A DNA stretch of 64,000 bases from Acanthornis magna (taxonomy: Eukaryota; Chordata; Aves; Passeriformes; Acanthizidae). A model generated the notes under the pieces. The model was given only the letters and a program-made list of their open reading frames with translations. It had not been told where the DNA came from and made no database searches. Made by a program: the position numbers and the translations under genes. Positions 12,901 to 26,471 of the stretch are shown here, one piece after another (the stretch's first letter is position 1; each line of letters begins with the position of its first letter). The DNA lies in the NCBI GenBank assembly GCA_036785705.1, contig JAWUZG010000036.1:10039501-10103500 (forward strand), in the 5' to 3' direction.

Positions 12901-14579
12901 TTTTAGACACAGAAAATGTAGGCATATATGACCCTCTCCACAGGGATCAAAGTCGCCTACCTCTTTAATGTCCAAGTTGCTTATTTTAGGAATAATGTTT
13001 CTCTGAAACAGTAGGTAGAAATTATTTTTCCAAGGAAAATGGGGTGAATGCAGCCATGGCCTTCCCCACCTGTACATGCTACAGCAAGAGTTGCACTTTC
13101 TTGCTCCGCGCGAGCACTGATTGCTTTAAAAGCAAGAAGGCAGCAGTGGCTCCTGCCAGACCCAGAGATAATGTCATGGGACAAGACTACATTACATACA
13201 AAAACATTCCTGGGAGCAGTGGGCCTCTTTCATTTCCGTGATGGCCATGTGTTGTACAATGCTTGCTGAGGCTTTGCAGTTGACAGTGCAGTCTACAAAA
13301 TAATAATCCCCAAACTGAGCCAGGATGGCATATATTGGGCACTGATGTGAAATCACAGAGGATCTTTTGGAAAGTTTATCTCTGTCTTTAGAAAAAGAAA
13401 CAGATTAAAAAATAAGGATATGAAAGATGCTTACCATGAACCATAAACACAACATGACCAGCATTTTGAAAGATTAAAAAAGGTTTCGGCTAAAGAAATT
13501 TGGAAAATTGAATGTATAAAATTATCAGTCTGTTTCTATTCAATATCAACTGCTAAAACAAGCTGTTTGATCATTCACTTTCATATTTCCTACCCCTGTG
13601 GGTTCGAATCTTTTTACATATTCACTAGGCTCAAATTTTGCAATATCATGTTGTTAAGAAAACTGAATCTTCAGGATTAAAAAAAAAAAGAAAAAGAAAG
13701 AAACCTCCAAATGAACTGTCATTCCAAGTATAGAAATCTATTTTTTTCTACCAAGTCTGTATTCCACGCCTGCATAAACTTTAAGATTCTTTTAAAGTAT
13801 GTTCAAAATTATGTGAAGGGTAAAATTATGAATTTCCCACTTGGAAGAAAGTGGCTTAAATTCTATCCAATTATTTGCCATGGCAACCAGCTAAACACAA
13901 AAGGGCTGGAATGGATGTAGAGTACTGCCTCTATAATCATCACTGTATGTCCTTCAAATCATGGATATGCAGCACCACTATCCCAATCTACTTCAGGGCC
14001 ATAAACCTACACGGTAATTATATGCTTTGGAACACTTCACTTAAGTGCATCAATAATATAGTGAGTGAACATGTTCTTTAATTCTGCACCTGTAAATGGG
14101 GAAAAAAATAAAGAAATATTTCTATCAGAAAAAGGAGGGGGGGAGGAAATTAGATCATTACATCATTTTTAACCTACTTTGTGATATATCAGTACCCACA
14201 AATTGCTAATCTTAAATTATCTATTAATAATAAACAAGTAAAAATGTTGGCTAAGTGTCTCTTTCAGAACTATGATATGTGTTTATAAAATTAGTAAAAA
14301 TAAGAAGCTCCAGATAAAGGGCTCCATCCCATCAGTTGTTTCTTTGCCATGGGGCTCACTGTGTTTCTACCAGTGGATTTTCACTACTGAATTTCCATGA
14401 GTTTGCAGGGTGGTAATTTTGCAGCTCAGACTAGTGATTTGCAGAACCAGGCCCCAGGCACTGACACACACAGGGTCCATCTTCACCTTCTAACATGTGA
14501 GTTTCTACCGTTAAGGGTTATGAGGGCAAATTGCCATTTGCCTTTCAAATGTGTTCTGCGCAATTTGGGCCTAGATTGC
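9936..14579. other. AT-rich unique DNA, no gene seen
   Basis: Long AT-rich stretch with an A/T-only cluster near 10170-10225. No repeat family, exon or RNA gene is recognised. The slightly GC-richer parts around 11210-11400 and 13040-13270 contain open frames of at most about 80 codons without domains. Confidence 0.55.
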
Positions 14580-14790
14580 AGGCCAGGAGATGCAAGTTCC
14601 ATTCTGGTTCTGTTACTGAGCTGTTAAAGCTTAACCTTTGTATGCCTGTTTGCCCTCTTGCTTTTCCCCAGCTCAGTGTTTGGCTTGTGAACTCAGTGGA
14701 GCAGGAACTGTCTCTTATTTTTTATTTGTACAGTGCTTTGAACAATGGATCTCCACTATGCTTGCCTGTAGGTTCTAATACAAAATACGG
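14580..14790 (+). mobile_element. Ancient MIR-like / amniote SINE remnant
   Basis: The first half (about 14580-14650) resembles the core of a MIR-type tRNA-derived SINE: 'TTCTGGTTCTGTTACTGAGC' followed by a decayed 'TTAACCTTTGTATGCC' in place of the usual TCACTTAACCTCTCTGTGCC. The second half (about 14690-14785) resembles the LINE-derived tail: a GTGAACTC...GGAGCAGGAACTGTCT block, then TTTGTACAGTGCTTTGAACA and TCTAATACAAAATA. The order and spacing fit an old amniote SINE, but divergence is high. It could also be only an L3/CR1-like tail. Confidence 0.5.
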
Positions 14791-17700
14791 TCAAGATAAA
14801 CCCAGGTCACCTTTGAAGTTTGTTGCTTCTATTTCAGGTCTGTCAAAGGCTTGTGTGTCCTGGTTTATTTTTTCAAACTGTATTAGTCGGCTCATAAAAA
14901 ATATATTATTTGTTCCCATGAATCTTGCATTGCTTGTATTCTTTGATTATCAACAGCTGTAATGATGATAATAATTATTAATGATAATGTCTAGCATCAT
15001 TAATATTACAAATACATCTAATGATATTTTTCCAAATATTATATGTCACATGGTTTTTGGAAGTCAATTCTGATTATACATCTGAGGCTAAGGCTGAGCA
15101 CAGTGTGTCCACTTTGGAGCCACATATCTTATATAAGGAACCTCACATTGATATTTGTGATTTTTTTCTTAGACAGTGGAAGGGAGCAGCCAACCCCAGG
15201 CAGGGTGAGGCTGATGTGGCTGAATGAGTCTGCAGGACATCAAGGCAATTTAACAGAATTAAAACACAAAACTAAACTGAAATCCCCTTAACGTTCTAAG
15301 CCTCATTAATTGTACCCTAGATGTTTCAGCTCCCATACAAACCTCTAAAAATGCTTTTCACTCCAGTGAGCCAACTTTTGTATCAGGATTTTGTATTTTA
15401 GATTTTACATTTAATAGTTGCAATTACTGAACTGATAAAATTTAATAAAGGTTTAAGATTTAAAAATATTTAGGTGCTTAAACCTCACAGTTCTGCAAAA
15501 TTTTTGAAACTGTGAAATCAGTGTCCTTTAAAATGAAAAGCAGAGGTAGTAGATGAAGAGAATCTGGCCAATATGATAAACAACATTATGAGAGACTTCA
15601 TCTAAGCAGATACCTTGATTTCTGAGAAATAACTTTCAGATTTTGTACACTTTAAATTATTAATTTCAGTATTTATTTATCATGTTTAGAGAGTAAAATA
15701 ATGAGATAATCTGGGACAATTCTTATCTGTGCATCTCTCCTACATCAATTGTAAGGTGTTAGAAAATGCTATGGCCTATGCATTCCTCCTGAACACTATA
15801 AATAAGTCTGTTAATGCTGCTCCTTATGTGTAAATCTCCCCCTAAACAGAAACCTTTATTTCTCTAATAAAATAAAACCTCTGCCAAAAATATGTTGTGA
15901 TATATATTCTGTAAATATTTTGTAAATATTTTCTTGGGTTGTTAAAACTTTTCCATCTATGATAGAAGACATAAAAGTTTTAGTACACATTAATATGCCA
16001 TTGCTTTGTTTTTTAAAGGCTAAAATTAAAAAATGTGTATTACTTGATAATATGTTGTTCAGAGCTATTTTATAATTAAAAATTGTTGAAGGTGGACCAG
16101 TCATCAAGCTGGATGCATATTTTACCTAGCGTAAACTCTGATAAGATGTGTTTTCTGTGCCTGTCACACAATACATATTGTGTATGAGGAAAACCATTAG
16201 AGTTTTATGAGGCAATTTGAACTGCCTGTAAAACTGCTGGGGGCAAAACAAGTTGGATTTTTAACAACAGAGAGTCAAGCAGAGTATGTGGTGCTTTCAC
16301 TGACGATTGTCATTGTTCCACATAAAAATGGGATCTGTTTTTCAGATGTGAAATAAAACTCAAACATCAAACAATTATGACATGTATTCTGTTTGTTTGA
16401 AAAGCATGATCTCCAAGACTTTTTTGCAAGAAGTATTTCCATGTGTTTTCTGAAAACGACAACAACCCATCATCAAAGCAAAGTTCACATAAAGCCTGTC
16501 TTACCTATAAGAAGGGAATAAAAGTGTCAATTTTTCTATTCAGTTACTCACAAACCAATAGTTGCGGAGCCTCTGTACTAATCACCATAGCAATTACATA
16601 GAAATTATATTTCACATGTATTTATCATTTTATTCTGAAGAATCTTAAGGCGTTCTGCAAGCCACATTTTCACAAAGTCATTCGAAAAGAAAGTCTTTCT
16701 TAATTGTATCAAGGAAGCTAATGATGGATTTTGTTTGTTCTCAGAAATCACATCCCAAAGTTCCTTGGTTTATAAGACTTCGTTTCTTCAGTCCTATCCA
16801 ACAGGCATGTGATCCCTTCTTATAGCCTCTATAATTTCTTTACACAATGACTCCTTTTCATACACTCACTGATTTATTATTTCCACTTTGCCAGGAGTCA
16901 GCCTTGGCAGGCTTCTCACCTCACACCAGCACTTACACTCACGGTGTGGTTGGCACTGTAATTTCTGTATGGCCGTGAACCTGCAGAGGTGGGTGCCTCC
17001 CAGTAGCTCCTGAGCTGGGCCTGGTGGTGGGTTCCTCTCCAGCACTCAGAAATGTGGGTGGTTGTCTCTGGTGCAGGGGCAGAGCTCTGGGTGGGTGCTT
17101 GTGCACCTCCCAGCTCACAGAGCAGGGATGATAGCAATCAGGCAATCTGTGAATGAGAGGTTTCATCAATGACATTTAAATTTATTGCCTCATCAGCAAA
17201 ATGCTTAAAAATATCAATTACTGGTAAAAACCCCAGTCACTGGGGATGGGGCTCAATAGAAGTTTTGTTTTGTATTCCCTGTTTTCGCTTGCTTATGTAG
17301 AGTTCACCAGTAAATTCTTCATATATACTTCTCCCTTTTACTATCACTACAAAGACTACCACAACAGACACAGTGGGAAATTACTGAAGTTTTTCTAGGC
17401 AGTAATATTGAACTGTATGAAACACATGAGTATATTTGTAACACACTCATACAAGAAAAACTATTCTACTCCAGTCCTCCAGTTTTTTTGTTGTTGTAAG
17501 CCAGTGAATGTTTATGAATGATTTCTTTCAATAAAAAAGTTGTTGCTTAGTTATGTTAGTACCTGGAGATCAGAGGTAGGAAGTACGAATGGCTAAAAAT
17601 CTTTGAAAAGCATTGTTTTCTTAAGATTTGCATAATTTTTTATGGCCAAACTAATTCTTTGTATTATCAAGCTGGGTCTGTGTCTAATGGATATTTGTGG

Positions 17701-18339
17701 GTGACATGGTTCATACTATGTTGCTTTTATGAATTTAGACACATGAGAATAAATTTCTGTCCACCTCTTAGAAATATCAGTCATTTTGTGTAATGTAACC
17801 TTTGTGCAGACCTGTTGGCCTTGAATATTTGTAAATTTTTGTTGTTGTTGTTTATCTGGTATTGTAACTGTAACAATAAAATAATATAAAAAGACAATGT
17901 TAGCCTACTTCTTCATTTCCATTAAATTAAAAACCTAAATCTCAAAAATTCATATCAAATTATAATTTTTTATGTTCTTTTGAGAAAGGGAAAACATTTC
18001 TTAGTTCTTATTATCAAAACATGCAGTTTTAGATCATTTCAAAGAGATCAAAGAAGTAGAAGTGTAGGGCAAAACAGTTAATTTTGACCTGGTATAAATA
18101 CATAATCTTGCAGCAAGGCTTGATGGGTTTTCACCTTCTGTGGATTCTCAGACATGAATTGTAAGCCACTGCTTCAGTAAAGTTTGCTTCAGGAGCACCA
18201 GCAGACTCTTGGCCGTGGAAATACAAATGATGCCTCTGTGGTAGACAATTAAAGATATGCACAGCAGGGAAGGAGAGGTAATGTTTGAGATCCACTGTCC
18301 AAATGATCATAAATTCTAAGCTCCTTGCACTCTAGGACA
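14791..18339. other. AT-rich unique DNA with a GC-rich patch
   Basis: No gene seen. A run of ATA/ATT trinucleotides follows the SINE at about 14960-15010. A clearly GC-richer patch lies at about 16890-17165, with open minus-strand frames of 73-78 codons that have no domain. The remainder is AT-rich. Confidence 0.5.
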
Positions 18340-18425
18340 GTAATTGATAATATTAAAGTAAGGTAACTATTAATAATTGCCAGATCACTTAATTTGCATA
18401 CCTCTGTAATCTTAATTACAGTCTC
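18340..18425. promoter_or_regulatory. Candidate regulatory block with POU octamer
   Basis: A short block contains a perfect reverse octamer ATTTGCAT at 18392-18399, flanked by TATTAATAATTGCC on the left and CTTAATTACAG on the right. Octamer plus TAATTA cores are typical of POU-homeodomain targets. Function is inferred only. Confidence 0.2.
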
Positions 18426-21400
18426 AGCAAGAATGTCACCTTTTGAACAGACAGATGAATAAAGAATGAAAAATCAAGTCTATAGGACCTATCTCTTGGT
18501 GTCATCTAGTGGTTACATTCCCATACTGCAAAAAGGAAATTGTGTGTGTAGTCTTGTTTATATATCTATATATGCATGTAAAAAACCCCCATGTGAGCAC
18601 CCACACACGTACAAAATATGCTTGTTTCTGACTGAGTGAAGTAAAGGAAGCTGCCATTTTTAGCAGACAAGGCAAGGGTAGCCTTTCTCTGCTCTTCACC
18701 CAGGCCTTTTTGCTGTGTCTTCTTATGAGGTCAAGACACATCGACAGAGAGCTCAGTTAGCATACACTGGTGTGAAGGTGCTGTCTGCTGCCCCTTTCAG
18801 CCTGCTTGACTGAGCCACTGGGTGTTGTTAAAGAACATCCTCTGCCAACACACAAGGTATTTCCTTACGGGTGACTGAGTAGCACTAAGGGGATGCTGAC
18901 AGATTGAAGTGACATGCCACAAATCTGATTGCACATGGCACTGGAGGAAGACAGCAAAAAAAGAAGCATCCCCTGTCCCTCCTGCCAGCTCTGTCTGCCT
19001 CTCTCTGCCTGAGAAGGGAAGGGTATGGCTAACACTGAAACAGGCAGCACTGCACAAAATGCACTACCAGGGAGGTGCTGAAGTGATACTGAAAAAAAAA
19101 GAAAAATTTTTTTAGTATAAGTCTTAACTTTTTATGTAACTCTACTGGTGAGAGGAAAGGCAGTAATCTTCTGCATAGAGTGAGAATGAATTAAAACCCA
19201 CAAAATTTGCTAGAGATACCACTCAGGAATATGCATGATATCCAAGTTTTTAAGTCCTTTCTCAGAAGAAGAGGCCCTAGCACCAGGTAATTGACCGTAA
19301 CTGTTCCACAATGACTGTAACTTATTTTGCTGCAACAGGGCAGGGAAATTTAGATTCCATAAAAGTTTTTATTCTAAAAAGAAAAGACTGGAGTAGGTTT
19401 TAGCCCTGAATAAACAAACAGCTTGTATTTCCTGAATTCTAAGCCAAGATTTCAAAAACTTACACTGAATTTCTAACAAGTGACCTGATGTTCATAAAAA
19501 TTTTGAGTGCAATGCTACACCAATAATTTTTTGGTGGGGTTTACTAAATATTCAACCTTTCACAAAAATACTTTGAATATTGACAAAATCTAGCTTTTAT
19601 TTGAGTTTAGCAATCTTGCCAGTGTTTGGCTCAGATAATTATGAATCTATATGTGGGTACCATCACCCATTCTTCAAAAAATTGATCAGCCTTGGTCCAC
19701 GATCTCTACAGTGTTCAAACAACACAAGTGTATAGATGAATTAAAAAAAACATTGTTGACTCTCCATAGTTTTCCAAAAGTGTTCTGATTATGGAAAATA
19801 TGAATATGAAAATAATAGGTTGTTTGAAAATTTGTAAAAATGATTTTTCAATTTCAACTGAACTCATGCAAAGATACACACAGAATCATATTCCTTGGCT
19901 CTCCTTCTTAGCAGGCCAAAATAAGCAAATACTGAGGAATACAATCTTTTAGAGATTTTCATGGTGAGTGACAACATGAATTCAGCACCAAGGAAGACTG
20001 CAACCCTGTCTACCTCCCAAAGAGGTAGCCAGGTCCAGAAATAAATAGAAAAGCATGAAGCAGACAGTCACATTAAACTCCAGAAGACATATAGACTCTA
20101 AGGCACCACTGGCATAAACCAGAGCAGCCCAGAAAAGCATCCAAGTGCTCAAGACCCCATCCATTCTTCTCCTCACTGGGGTAGCTACTGTCACAGATAT
20201 GAGATTTACCAGCCCAAATGTGGAGCTTTCTAGACTACCTAAACACATAGTCTGAATCCATGTAGCTGTACTGGTGGGTTTTCCTTCAATTTTAGCATTG
20301 CAAAGCTCATAAGAAGCCCCACTCCAGGTTGGAGTTCAGTAGCATTATGCATGGCACATACATCTAGCATCTAGAGACTTTTAAAAAATTCAGCCTGAAA
20401 TGCTTTTACATTTTAAACCTGATTAGAAATAACTCATTCAGATGGATGTTATGCAAGGGCACTAAAATATTTACTGCGCTGTATAAAAATAACTGCTCCA
20501 AATACTGAATTTTAGCAGGAGGTAGAGAGGGAATCTATGCAACTAAACCAGTAAAGAAATTAGAAAGAAGAAGACATTTTACAACTACATATGTTTTATT
20601 GGGCTGATTGAAATTCACCTGTAAGAATATTTTTAGTCTTGTTACCTCATAAATTGCCACTAATATCTTGACTACAGCAAATCTTTCAAGCAAGAGTTTG
20701 TCTTTTTGCTTGAGTAAACTATGGGAATCAATACATTTTTATATGTACTTAAAGAGATGCAGACCCTTACAGCTTTCTTCTTGTTGTCTTTTTTTGAATT
20801 GGGTATTATAACAACAACATTAAATCTCTTCTTCAACAACATGAGAGAATAACCCTACAATATTATCAGAATGCACTCATTTATTTCTCTTCTTATTTTG
20901 CTGTCATATGTCCCTGATATCATGGCAGTCATATTTGCTATATACATCATATCAAGGCAGAAATGTTCCTCCAGTTTCCTGTGTGCCAGCATGTAGCACA
21001 GGCCTGACCCTTGTGGATGTTTCAACCAGTCCTGGGCTCCTCAGTGGAAAGCAAATCCCAAGATCCTCCACTGAATTTGTGGCTAGGCTAAGAACAGCAT
21101 GCTGGGAGAACCTGTCCCACCAAGGGCACACAGTTGTGTTTCCTTGTGGTTTTGATATGGCACCACAATTGCATTTTTGTTTTCTCTATAGTACTTTTAA
21201 TCTCACGTTAGATTTAAAAATAATTAATTAAACATTTTAAGAGGGTTGGTTGCATACAATGGGTACATATATCTGTACCTATGGTTCTAAATTGTCCATG
21301 GCTATAGCTAGATATTGGCATACATTTTTTTAAAACAATTTTAACAATTTCTTTCCCAAGTGTCACCATTGTGTCCTGTATTAATGGAATTTCTCTATGA

Positions 21401-24400
21401 AAAGGTGCCTAAAGCTGAGACTTGGTAATTTGATTGCAATGACGAAATTATAAAAGATGTCCAGAGAGATGCAAGGAATAATAGGAGTAAAATCTTCATT
21501 TACTTTATATATCTGACTACTTAATCCATGATAAAGCAGTTCTGAAGGGACAAATTGAAACTCAGTGGAACAACACAGTTTTCATGTGTCTGTACCTGAG
21601 ACTGAAGATGAGTCAGGAAAGTCTGAGGTAACAAAAATTTACAATATGTAAAGATATGTATTTTTGTAATTAATAATTGCATACATATAATTGCAATTAT
21701 GTGTATTTACAAGATTCATAAAAGTGAAAAGATGAAAATAGGGATCTTACTTCCAAAAAGAATCTTAAAATCTTTCTCATGAAAAGTGAAGAAAATTCTT
21801 TTACAGTGAAAAAGCCTATTTTTTTATCAAATAGTGACAATAGCAGGAATCACATTAAGTAAATACATACATACATTGTTCATTACTATTCATTACTAGC
21901 AATAGTGCTTCACTCAGAAATATGCATGGTATACATGAGCAAAATACAATCTGCTATTATTGCTTTATCTTCTTTTTAAATTCAAGCATGCTTTTTCAAG
22001 TAGACTGTACAAAGCTTAAAGCCAATGATTTTTTGTTGTTGCTGCATGTGGGAGATTTGCAGAACTATTTAAACTACATATAGATAGATGTTTTTTCCTA
22101 CGTGCACGCAAACTAATTTTCTCATAAAATGCCATCAGGAGACATAATTTGGTCACTAACTGCCATTTATATGATGTAACATGCTGTTTTACATTGACAA
22201 GTTAAAGCCTTAAAAAAATTTGTGTAGAAAAAATATTACTCAGAAAAATATGAGAGTAAGACCTGGATTTATTTTAAGAAAACAAAAGATAGGTAGACCT
22301 TGGAATTTTCTAGTCTTAGAAACTTTGACAAAAATGCATTCTGTTAATATCAGGATTTAAAAGGTGCCTAAAATACAAAATCAACTAATTCAGTCATTAT
22401 TTTAATTGAAGACACTAAATTTCTCCTAACCTAAGACCCAGGAATACTCGAAACTAACACAGTAACATTTCCTAATCTGTCTGACTGGAAGAAATATATT
22501 ATTTATTCTTTCTTTGTCCCTCCACTATTTTCCTCCACACTTTAATGCACCTGTTCCAACAGGGTTGTTTTACTGCACTTCTCAAATAGAAAATTAGGTT
22601 AAAAGAACTCTACTTCTTTCTAAAGGTAAATTGCATTAAGTGCTGACCCAGAGGCAATGTGATATAATAAGAATACTTTTTGTAACTTTTCCCCCACATA
22701 GCCATAACCTGATTTTTCTCTAAACACAGAGAAACCAAGGTTACAACTCAGGAACCGAAGTACCAGCAAACTTTTTTTTTAAGAATGTCAAATTTAATGT
22801 TACCATGTAGAGCTAGCAAAAGGCTGTATATAACCCACTTTTTCTCATAATGTTTAGCACCTTCTTATGTAAATAATCTCATTGGAAGTAAAGAAAAAAA
22901 GGAGATAAGTTTCTATTTCCCCCTTTGGAAATGAACTCTCTAGGACGTTTCATCATAAATATTGTAGAGAGAATATGTTTAAACCTTCACTCAGGAAGGT
23001 AAAGATCTGGAGTGGGTTAGGTGCTTTGTATATTTATTTAAAGAAATTAACTTCTGCCTTATGACATCCAAAACAGGTAAATAGTAGGTGCTGAAAATTG
23101 TACAGTATTGAATATACTCAATAAAACTTTATTTATTAAATAAACAGTATGTTATTATGAACAGCAAAATTCAAGACACAGATAATATATTTGTGTTTCT
23201 GGTCATAAAACGGAATCTTCATATTCCCCTTAATGATTTCTGATGATATACTACATATAATATTAGTGAGTAACAAGAGCCACTGCAATGGGGTTATTCC
23301 AGTCAAAAATCCTAAACTGAATTCCCTATTTCAAGTATTGGAATTCAGAAATAATGACAGATGAAATTTTAGGTTAAAAGCCAAAGGAGTAATCCAAATC
23401 TACTGAGTAAAAATATTTTTGTATGTTGATTATTTTCTGATAATTTGTTAGTTTTGTGTCAACGTTGAAAAATTGCATCAAAGTTCTCCCTCTGTAAACT
23501 TAGACTTTTGTTTGTTCTTGCTAAAGCCATCTTATTGTGATCTATGAGCACAGCAGCTAAAATGGAATTTTGTTGTTTATCTAAAATGTGTTTTCTAGGA
23601 ATATTACTGCTAAATGAATGTGTCTTAGAATGTTTAAAAGTTTTCTCTTGCTCTGTCTACCTCTGCTTTTGCATTTCTTGCATGCAGCATTCCTTTCTAC
23701 TTGAGGAAGTAGCTACACAATTTTTGTTTTGATGTAAAGGTCTTTTCACCAAATCAGTTGGTTTCGTTTGGTCTGCACTTGATCAATTAAAGTTCAGGTA
23801 CAGGAGAGGCCTGCAGTTTCCTCTCTAACCAGTATCGTTAAACTCAATTTTCTCTTAATTTCTCACATTAGAAAAATATTTTTCAAAAGCCATTAAAACA
23901 ACTAACTGAAAACAAATTTCCCTGGGTTTTGCAGTAAATTAGTAGGGGACAGATATTAATACGCTAATTCTTCTCATTAATTTAGATTTCTAGAAAAGTT
24001 GTTCATAATCAGTACCAGAGCAGCCAATACCATGTCCAAATTCAATCTAAGTAATAGAAGATAGTTTCATATCTTGTCACTTATGAAATCCATGCACTTA
24101 AAAGCAATAAAATCTGTGTTCAAGTGCATCATAAACTTGCTTTTTTTTCTGACAGTAAGCATACTCACTTATTGTTGCAATCATATTTCCTCCACTTTCT
24201 AAATCAACTGAATCTACAAAGATGTTCTGGAGCTATGGGTAGCATGCATACAAGACAGCATGGGAAGACCAAAAAACTGAGTTATACTCTCTTCTGCTTG
24301 TCCTAAGGATAAATCTGATGAAGTAAATTATCCGGACCATCAATCTGATAAATTAAAATGAATGCATGTCACATCCAAGTATAATTCTGACTTTTCACTA

Positions 24401-24527
24401 AATAATATTAATCCTTGTTTCTCTTGAAATATAGAAACTGTAGCGTCTATTGAAAAAGAAGCATATATATATATCCTTATATAACATTTATATACACAGG
24501 GAGGGAGAGACATGGATATGGAATAAT
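18426..24527. other. AT-rich unique DNA, no gene seen
   Basis: About 6 kb without a recognisable gene or repeat. GC-richer pieces at about 18770-19080 and 20960-21170 contain overlapping short open frames on one or both strands but no domain. A CA/TA-rich stretch lies at about 18540-18580. Confidence 0.5.
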
Positions 24528-24549
24528 ATTTTAATAATATTATTAAAAT
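24528..24549. repeat. Perfect 22-bp AT palindrome
   Basis: The sequence from 24528 to 24549 equals its own reverse complement (arms ATTTTAATAAT / ATTATTAAAAT). It sits about ten bases from the 3' end of the CR1 copy that begins at 24558. Confidence 0.9.
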
Positions 24550-24557
24550 CTGTGAAA

Positions 24558-25092
24558 TGTCACAGAATCACAGAATTGATTCCATCCCTTCAGAGAGTTA
24601 TAAACATAGATAATGTCCTTTCTCAGTGGTCTCTTCTCAAGGCTGAACAGGCCCAACTCCTTCAGCCTTTCCTCGTAAGAGATGCCCCAGTCCCTTGACC
24701 ATCTTTGTTACCCTCCACTGGACCTGCTCCAGGGGCTCCATGTCTCTCTCACACTGGAGAGACCAGAACTGGACACAGATGTGCCTCACCAGGGCTGAGC
24801 AGAGGGGCAGGATCACCTCCCTGACCTGCTGGAACTGCTCTTTCTAATGCACCCCAGGATCCTATTGGCCTTCTTGGCCACAAGGACATTCTGCTAGCTC
24901 ACAGACAGCTTGCTGTCCACCAGGACCCCCAGGTCCATCTCCTGGAGCTGCTTTCCAGCAGGTCAACCCCAGCCTGTGCTGGTGCCTGGGTTTATTCCTT
25001 CCCAGGTCCGGGACCTTGCATTTGCCTCTGTTGAATTTCAGACTGTTCTTTGTCCATTTCTCAAACCTGTAGAAGTCTTTCAAGAATGTGAA
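24558..25092 (-). mobile_element. CR1 LINE fragment, minus strand, internally deleted
   Basis: CR1 copy in reverse orientation. The 3' terminal repeat is visible as GTCACAGAATCACAGAATTG at 24559-24578. Most of the 3' UTR and the ORF2 tail are missing between about 24595 and 24635. The sequence then resumes with the ORF2 C-terminal region (on the plus strand CTCAAGGCTGAACAGGCCC, then CAACTCCTTCAGCCTTTCCT) and continues towards the fingers/thumb side, including GGTGCCTGGGTTTATTCCTT. The minus-strand frame at 24862-25107 reads KFNRGKCKVPDLGRNKPRHQ, the usual CR1 'N..KCKVLHLGR.NP' region. The right boundary is approximate. Confidence 0.9.
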
Positions 25093-26410
25093 ATAACATA
25101 CAGTCAAATCTTTACAACAACTAGAAGATACTGAAGATACTTTTGGGCTCTTTCTTCCTGAGATAATATAGAGCTCAATCGTTTCCTCACTAGTGATGGG
25201 GTTTTGGATTTTGGGGTTTTTTTACCAACAAAACTTCAGTGAATTTCTATAATTACTCTTAATCTGTGCTTACACAATCAGAAAGAATCAAATATGCAAA
25301 ATCAAGACAATAACTAAGTTAACACAAGAATTTCCAAAATAAAGAGTTTTAGAATTTTTCCAAAGACACAGAACTCACAGACCTTTTTTCCAGACCATTT
25401 TGCATTGAATTTCTTAACATTTCTGAAGGAATTCTTTTGGTGATCCCCATTGATAGAACTGTGCAAGTTTGGCTCAATTGTCTTGAGCCTAGAGTCGTAT
25501 TCTTGATCTTTGAGCTACAATATCTGATAAAAATTAGAATGCTAATGAGTATTATTACCACATAGACCCCCAGCTTATATAACAACGTAGACAGAGAATT
25601 CTTTTTTTTTAATAGTAAATCCCTGAGCACAGTCATGGCTAAAGAACTCCAGCATGTCCTTTCCCTGACAAATATTATTAGTGCTAAGTTAAAAGTTTGC
25701 CTGCTGTCACTGCGACCTTAGCTGACCCCTTAATTTCTTGAGTTCAAGTCCAATTAACCTTTGGGAAGAAGCACAACTGCTCTAACCAGACAAGTCAATA
25801 GAATCCAATAGTAATCATTTCATTTTCTGGTTTGTCAAAGGGCAGTGGTCCCACCTCAACCATTTCACACAAAGGTGGTAATTTATCAATGTTTAGAATG
25901 ATCTGTACTGGACCATACCCAGCCCTCTCTCAAGTGCACTAATCAATTACACAGGCTGTATCTCAGTCATGCCACCCTGTGTGCTGCCACAGAAGAAGGC
26001 GCCAGTTGAAAAATTACTCTCCTCTTGTGATATTTGCTGGTTTAGTTTCAGGAATGAAAATATTGATATACACTTCAAGCTCTTGTTGCCACAAGAGGTT
26101 CAAATTAGATCTATGAGAGTATGGTGGGAAAACCTGTCTGGTATGAAAAACTATTTCTCAACATTTTTTATCTTCCACTACCTCCTTGTACATTCGTGTG
26201 TGTTGTTGAGTTTATTGAGAGTTAGCCATAGCATAATGGAGGGGGAGAAAAGAGTCCCAGGAGAGTAGGAGGGAAGCAGGATTAATTAAAGTTGGCTCCA
26301 ATATTAAAAATAGGAAAGGGGAAAAGAAAGACATGACTAAGTCCTATCACCTTTTGTCTTTCAACTCTGACAGAGGTGGGAGAGCAACCCCAACTCACAC
26401 ACAAAAACAC

Positions 26411-26471
26411 TGTCACCAGTGTATGGCTCAGGGTGCAGGGGAGAGACACAGTGACAATCACACTGGTGACA
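26411..26471. repeat. 12-bp inverted repeat
   Basis: TGTCACCAGTGT at 26411-26422 and its exact reverse complement ACACTGGTGACA at 26460-26471 are separated by 37 bases. There is no associated coding sequence. Confidence 0.85.

Noticed and set aside
14084..14115. Second MIR fragment (CTGCACCTGTAAATGGGG)
   Set aside because: Resemblance covers fewer than 25 bases, too short to support.
14531..14962. 143-codon open frame on the plus strand
   Set aside because: It starts at TTG, runs through the probable SINE remnant and contains no domain.
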